This document shows, piece by piece, positions 21,618 to 24,842 of a DNA stretch of 24,842 bases (positions are counted from its first letter, which is position 1; every line of letters begins with the position of its first letter). Position numbers and translations under genes: made by a program. The stretch comes from DATFUL01 sp041499035. GTDB lineage: Bacteria > Patescibacteriota > Microgenomatia > UBA8517. The notes below the pieces were generated by a model. That model worked only from the letters and a program-made list of their open reading frames with translations, searched no databases and was not told the origin of the DNA. The stretch lies in contig JBGQJK010000013.1 of assembly GCA_041499035.1 (NCBI GenBank), positions 1-24,842 on the forward strand, written 5' to 3'.

Positions 21618-23841
21618 TTTTTGATACCGCAATATTTTCTATCCAGGTAACCTTTTTATTTTGAGGAAGGCTTCTGGTATCTTCATAAATTGTATACTTA
21701 AGTTTGGCTGACTGATCCGGTTTATGACCCAAACCCCAAAGAAGATACTGATAATTTAAGGAGAAGCTTTCGCCAAAATAATCGTAGAGCCCCACCCGCT
21801 CAAGAGAAAAGCTCTTTGACCCGGCATCCTTGTCAATAAAATCTACTACCCTTTTCTGAAGACTGTAGGGAACGTAGTTCATATCATCCGACATTCTAAC
21901 CGTATTTACGTAAAACCATTTGTCGGAGAAATAAAAGCTCAAATTAAAAATCAAAAGGTAGCCGGCTATTAAAATCGAAAGCCACATAAATTTCCGGCTG
22001 ATTTTTTCAAGGAATAAAGCTAATAGAATAACCGGAACGGGAAATATCACTAAATAGTAATGCTCGGGAGGGTCCCCGTGCAAAAACAATCCAAAATAGC
22101 TGACGGCCGAAAGAATCATTAATATTTGAAGAGGCAGATTTTTCTTGAGCGACGTAAGTGCAAATGCAATAACAGCGGCAAAAAGAAGAAAAATTAAAAC
22201 GTTATTGTTTTGAAGATAGCTTTGCTGGAAAAAGGTATAAAGGCCGGTGATGTTACTTTGCAGAACCTGCGGGGATGCGGTGTTTTTGGGATAGAAGCCG
22301 AAAAATCCAAGAATTCTATATGGTACCCATGCAAAAAGATCAATTAAAATTTGAAACTTGTGGGTTGCGTTATAAATAAGGTATGGAATGTTCGGTATAA
22401 GAAAACCTAAAATGCCGGGCAGAAAATATTTTTTGTTAACCATCTTCCGATAAACAAAAATTACAACAACTGTGCCCGGTAAAAGCAGTATTGGGCTCGG
22501 GAAAAAACTGAACATAACTCCCAAAATTATCCCAAGAGTAAAAAGGCTTTTACCCCCGTTCCTGACGCTTTTGACCAGAAAATAATAAAACACAAAAAAA
22601 AGCACCGCAGTAATCGCGTTAAATCTTGCTTGGTGAATCAGATTAATCCAAATGGGGGAAAAGGAAATTAGAAATGACGCAATTAATGCCTCCTTTTTCC
22701 CAAAAAGTTTTTTTACTACCCAATAGCAGACAAGAATCGAGGCAACTCCGACCAGCGCAAAAAAGTAGGCCCCAACGGCAACGTTATAATGAAATATAGG
22801 AAGAAGTATTCCAAATATCCAGTAGAAGAGAGGGCCTATAAAAAACCACTCATGTGAAGTCCGCGGGCCAATTAGGGGAATTTGATGATTTTCAACAAAC
22901 GTCCGTATAGTCATATAGTCATATCCCATCTCACCATTGAATGCCATTGTTTGTTGAATTTTATAAAAATTTAAAAATATGCTAAGCAGTAGTATCCCCA
23001 AAAGTATTAATGTAGTTTTGGAAAATCTGGCAAAAGCTTCAACTATCAGGGCGGAGAGGATTCCGTAATGTTTCTTAAAGTAGATATAACGGCTATGTAC
23101 AAAGGCTTTTGTTATTTTATCAGAATGCTTGGGTGTCCCTTTTGACTCTAAATGAATTATTGTTAGGTCCGTATCATAATAAATTTTCCATCCTTTTTTT
23201 CTTAAATTGCTAGAGAAATCATTTTCCTCAAAATATAAAAACATGTCTTCATCAAACCCACCAACATCGTCGAAAGCATCTGTCGTAGTCATAAATCCTG
23301 CCAATTGCGCTACACCAACTTCAAGGTATCCTTTCCTATCCCAGTCGAAAATCATAAACTTTTTTAAAATTGGGCTTCCAGGAAGTATTTTATTTATAAA
23401 AGACAAGTAAAAAATACCATTTAGAGGTGTAAGAACTCTGCTAGCCTGTACTGTCAATTTTCCAGATTGGTTAATTAACATTGGCGAAACCAAACCTGCA
23501 TTTTTATGTTTAGCTAAAAATCCAAGAAGCCCTCGAAAATTTTTATCGTTGATTACAATATCCGAATCAATAAATAGTAAATACTTGCCTTTCGCGTGAA
23601 TTCTACCTAGGTTTCTGCCACCTCCGAAGCCCGAGTTGTAAGGAGATTTAATATAATTTATCCAGGGGAACATCGTCTGGATTTTTTTGCCTGTTTTATT
23701 AACTTCTTCATTATCAACGAATATAAACTCCACACTCTTCTCTTTATCATTTATTTCGCTCAAACTCCTAAGGCAGCTAAAAACTTCTTTTGTGGCACCG
23801 TAATGAACCACTATCACAGATACTTTGATTTTATTTTGCAT
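21610..23841 (-). CDS. GT2-GT-C fusion glycosyltransferase
   Basis: A bifunctional protein of about 743 residues. Residues 1-270 form a rhamnosyltransferase-like GT2 domain: VSVIVVHYGATKEVFSCLRS, FVDNEE, NSGFGGGRNLGRIHAKGKYL, the metal-binding LLFIDSDIVI, and FDEDMFLYFEENDFSSNLRK. A transition helix leads into residues 275-745, a GT-C domain with about 9-10 membrane helices and the acidic loop GEMGYDYMTIRTFVENHQIP typical of PMT/ArnT-like enzymes. A cytosolic and a periplasmic-type transferase on one chain suggests two steps of one glycan. The TTG at 23847 is in frame; ATG 23841 (MQNKIKVSV) is preferred. It starts a glycan operon with the next two genes. Confidence 0.82.
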   Translation of the reverse strand: MQNKIKVSVIVVHYGATKEVFSCLRSLSEINDKEKSVEFIFVDNEEVNKTGKKIQTMFPWINYIKSPYNSGFGGGRNLGRIHAKGKYLLFIDSDIVINDKNFRGLLGFLAKHKNAGLVSPMLINQSGKLTVQASRVLTPLNGIFYLSFINKILPGSPILKKFMIFDWDRKGYLEVGVAQLAGFMTTTDAFDDVGGFDEDMFLYFEENDFSSNLRKKGWKIYYDTDLTIIHLESKGTPKHSDKITKAFVHSRYIYFKKHYGILSALIVEAFARFSKTTLILLGILLLSIFLNFYKIQQTMAFNGEMGYDYMTIRTFVENHQIPLIGPRTSHEWFFIGPLFYWIFGILLPIFHYNVAVGAYFFALVGVASILVCYWVVKKLFGKKEALIASFLISFSPIWINLIHQARFNAITAVLFFVFYYFLVKSVRNGGKSLFTLGIILGVMFSFFPSPILLLPGTVVVIFVYRKMVNKKYFLPGILGFLIPNIPYLIYNATHKFQILIDLFAWVPYRILGFFGFYPKNTASPQVLQSNITGLYTFFQQSYLQNNNVLIFLLFAAVIAFALTSLKKNLPLQILMILSAVSYFGLFLHGDPPEHYYLVIFPVPVILLALFLEKISRKFMWLSILIAGYLLIFNLSFYFSDKWFYVNTVRMSDDMNYVPYSLQKRVVDFIDKDAGSKSFSLERVGLYDYFGESFSLNYQYLLWGLGHKPDQSAKLKYTIYEDTRSLPQNKKVTWIENIAVSKNE

Positions 23842-23915
23842 TGCCAAACTTTCTTTAGGTGTATTGTATACGATTTGATTTGCATGACAAAGGCAAAAGC
23901 GTCAAAATACGGATT

Positions 23916-24665
23916 GTGGAAAAAATAATCGTTACGGGTGGGTCAGGCAAACTCGGAAAGTCGTTGAAAAAAATGTTTCCCGACGCATTATTTCCCAAAC
24001 ACTCTCAGCTTGACGTCACAAAGCCAAAACAAATCTCGGCCTTCATCAAAGGAAAACAACCCGACATAGTTATCCACGCAGCCGCAATTACGGACATAAG
24101 GGAATGTGATAAATATAGAAAGAGTGCCTGGAACACTAACGTCACCGGGACAAAAAACTTCTTGGACGCCATAAGCACGCTAAAATCTCATCCATTATTT
24201 GTTTATATGTCTACTGCTTGCGTTTTTGAAGGAAATTCCTCTTTTTATAATGAAAACGATATCCCAAATCCTAAGAACTTCTATTCTTTGACCAAATTCG
24301 TTGGTGAGCTATTGGTAGAAAACTCAGCTCTCAAAAATTGGCTCATCGTAAGAACAAACTTTGTGCTAAATAGCAGTTGGCCTTATCCAAAAGCTTTTAC
24401 AGACAGATTTGGCACATACTTATTCACCGACGATGTAGCAAACGGATTAAAAGAAATACTTGAGGCAAAAATAACCGGTATCATTCATTTAACGGGTAAT
24501 AAAAGGGTGTCAATGTATGAACTAGCTAAAATGATCTCTCCAAATACACACAAGTTCTCTCTAAAAGATTACAAGGGCCCCTTGTTAACAATCGATATGA
24601 GCTTGACAAGTATCAGGTGGAAAAAGTATAAACTAGGAAAATTTAAAGAATTCTCTCACTCTTAA
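23916..24665 (+). CDS. RmlD-like NAD(P)-dependent sugar reductase/epimerase
   Basis: An extended SDR protein of about 249 residues resembling dTDP-4-dehydrorhamnose reductase. The cofactor motif is IIVTGGSGKLGKSL (GxxGxxG), followed by LDVTKP, PDIVIHAAAIT and the N-x-x-G-T step. The catalytic set is S/T in YMSTACVFEG and Y-x-x-x-K in YSLTKFVGE. The C-terminal part is short. The frame opens at GTG 23859, but ATG-less upstream residues are not conserved-looking; GTG 23916 (VEKIIVTGG) gives the usual length before the Rossmann fold. It likely makes a deoxysugar for the neighbouring glycosyltransferases, including the rhamnosyltransferase-like GT2. Its 3' end overlaps a convergent gene. Confidence 0.8.
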   Translation: MEKIIVTGGSGKLGKSLKKMFPDALFPKHSQLDVTKPKQISAFIKGKQPDIVIHAAAITDIRECDKYRKSAWNTNVTGTKNFLDAISTLKSHPLFVYMSTACVFEGNSSFYNENDIPNPKNFYSLTKFVGELLVENSALKNWLIVRTNFVLNSSWPYPKAFTDRFGTYLFTDDVANGLKEILEAKITGIIHLTGNKRVSMYELAKMISPNTHKFSLKDYKGPLLTIDMSLTSIRWKKYKLGKFKEFSHS

Positions 24666-24842
24666 GTATTTTCTTTATTTGTCTTTTTGTTAAAAAAGGA
24701 CCTAAATCGGAAGAATATCTAAACTCTTTAGCTTTTAAAGTTTTTGCATCATAGCTATAACCGACCTTTCCCAAGTCAATTTGTGGCAAGACAGTATAAT
24801 AGTTATTTTTCTTAATTGCCCGAAGGGATTCTATAGGCGAGA
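24643..24842 (-). CDS. C-terminal part of an unknown protein (5' partial)
   Basis: An open minus-strand frame from the window edge to a TAA at 24645-24643, 65 codons, coding-like (SPIESLRAIKKNNYYTVLPQ, later YSYDAKTLKAKEFRYSSDLG and a lysine-rich end). It overlaps the RmlD-like gene tail-to-tail by 23 nt. The start lies outside the window. Too little is present to name it; a polysaccharide-related gene would fit the location. Confidence 0.5.
   Translation of the reverse strand, partial: SPIESLRAIKKNNYYTVLPQIDLGKVGYSYDAKTLKAKEFRYSSDLGPFLTKRQIKKILKSERIL

Overview
The window looks like chromosomal DNA from a Candidate Phyla Radiation (Patescibacteria) bacterium, probably of the Microgenomates type. 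This is inferred from gene content, not from a marker gene. The evidence is a stripped-down type IV secretion operon (pilin-like protein, VirB6/TrbL-like protein, PrgI-like protein, split VirB4, M23 peptidase), a lone TraG-like ATPase, a replication-relaxation protein, large GT-C membrane glycosyltransferases, a Cys-rich CxxCxCG mini-protein, and many promoters whose -10 box lies only 6-10 nt from the ATG. TGA behaves as a stop codon throughout.

Layout. Positions 1-4.5 kb hold the 3' part of a TraG/VirD4-like ATPase, an AbiE-type toxin-antitoxin pair on the minus strand, a replication-relaxation protein under a palindromic promoter, and two unknown proteins. Positions 4.5-5.7 kb hold two small unknown genes with structured leader RNAs and a strong 16-bp hairpin. 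Positions 5.65-9.0 kb are the highlight: a complete diversity-generating retroelement (DGR). It has a target gene ending in a variable repeat (VR), a template repeat (TR) with its own promoter and terminator, an Avd-type accessory gene on the opposite strand, and a DGR reverse transcriptase. All 21 TR/VR differences over 122 bp fall at TR adenines. A small unknown gene and a receiver-domain protein sit beside it on the minus strand.

The unusual part is three (GA)n/(CT)n microsatellites (17, 17 and 35 nt) inside this 2-kb cassette. The longest lies in the overlapping 5' ends of the divergent avd and RT genes. Neither gene has a usual start codon between the tract and its conserved domain, so both appear to be translated through it. 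A change of one dinucleotide unit would move RT between a weak TTG/GTG start, an ATG start and no start. The minus-strand avd has an ATG in all three frames upstream of the tract and would tolerate slippage. This predicts a phase-variable DGR. The neighbouring small gene at 5.7-6.0 kb shows the same design and appears one unit out of frame.

Positions 9.0-14.3 kb are the type IV secretion operon. It reads from one promoter with an attenuator-like terminator in its leader and has several overlapping or near-abutting genes. Positions 14.3-16.0 kb are small genes: an XRE regulator, an unknown, a PLD-like protein, an ArsR regulator and a Cys-rich mini-protein. Positions 16.0-24.8 kb are mainly cell-envelope polysaccharide genes: a GT-C enzyme, a methyltransferase, an O-antigen ligase, a truncated GT2, a GT2/GT-C fusion and an RmlD-like reductase. 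Among them lie a flavin oxidoreductase, tRNA-Thr(CGT) and an Ig-like surface protein. Both window ends cut through genes.

Functional roles are read from motifs only; no database search was run.
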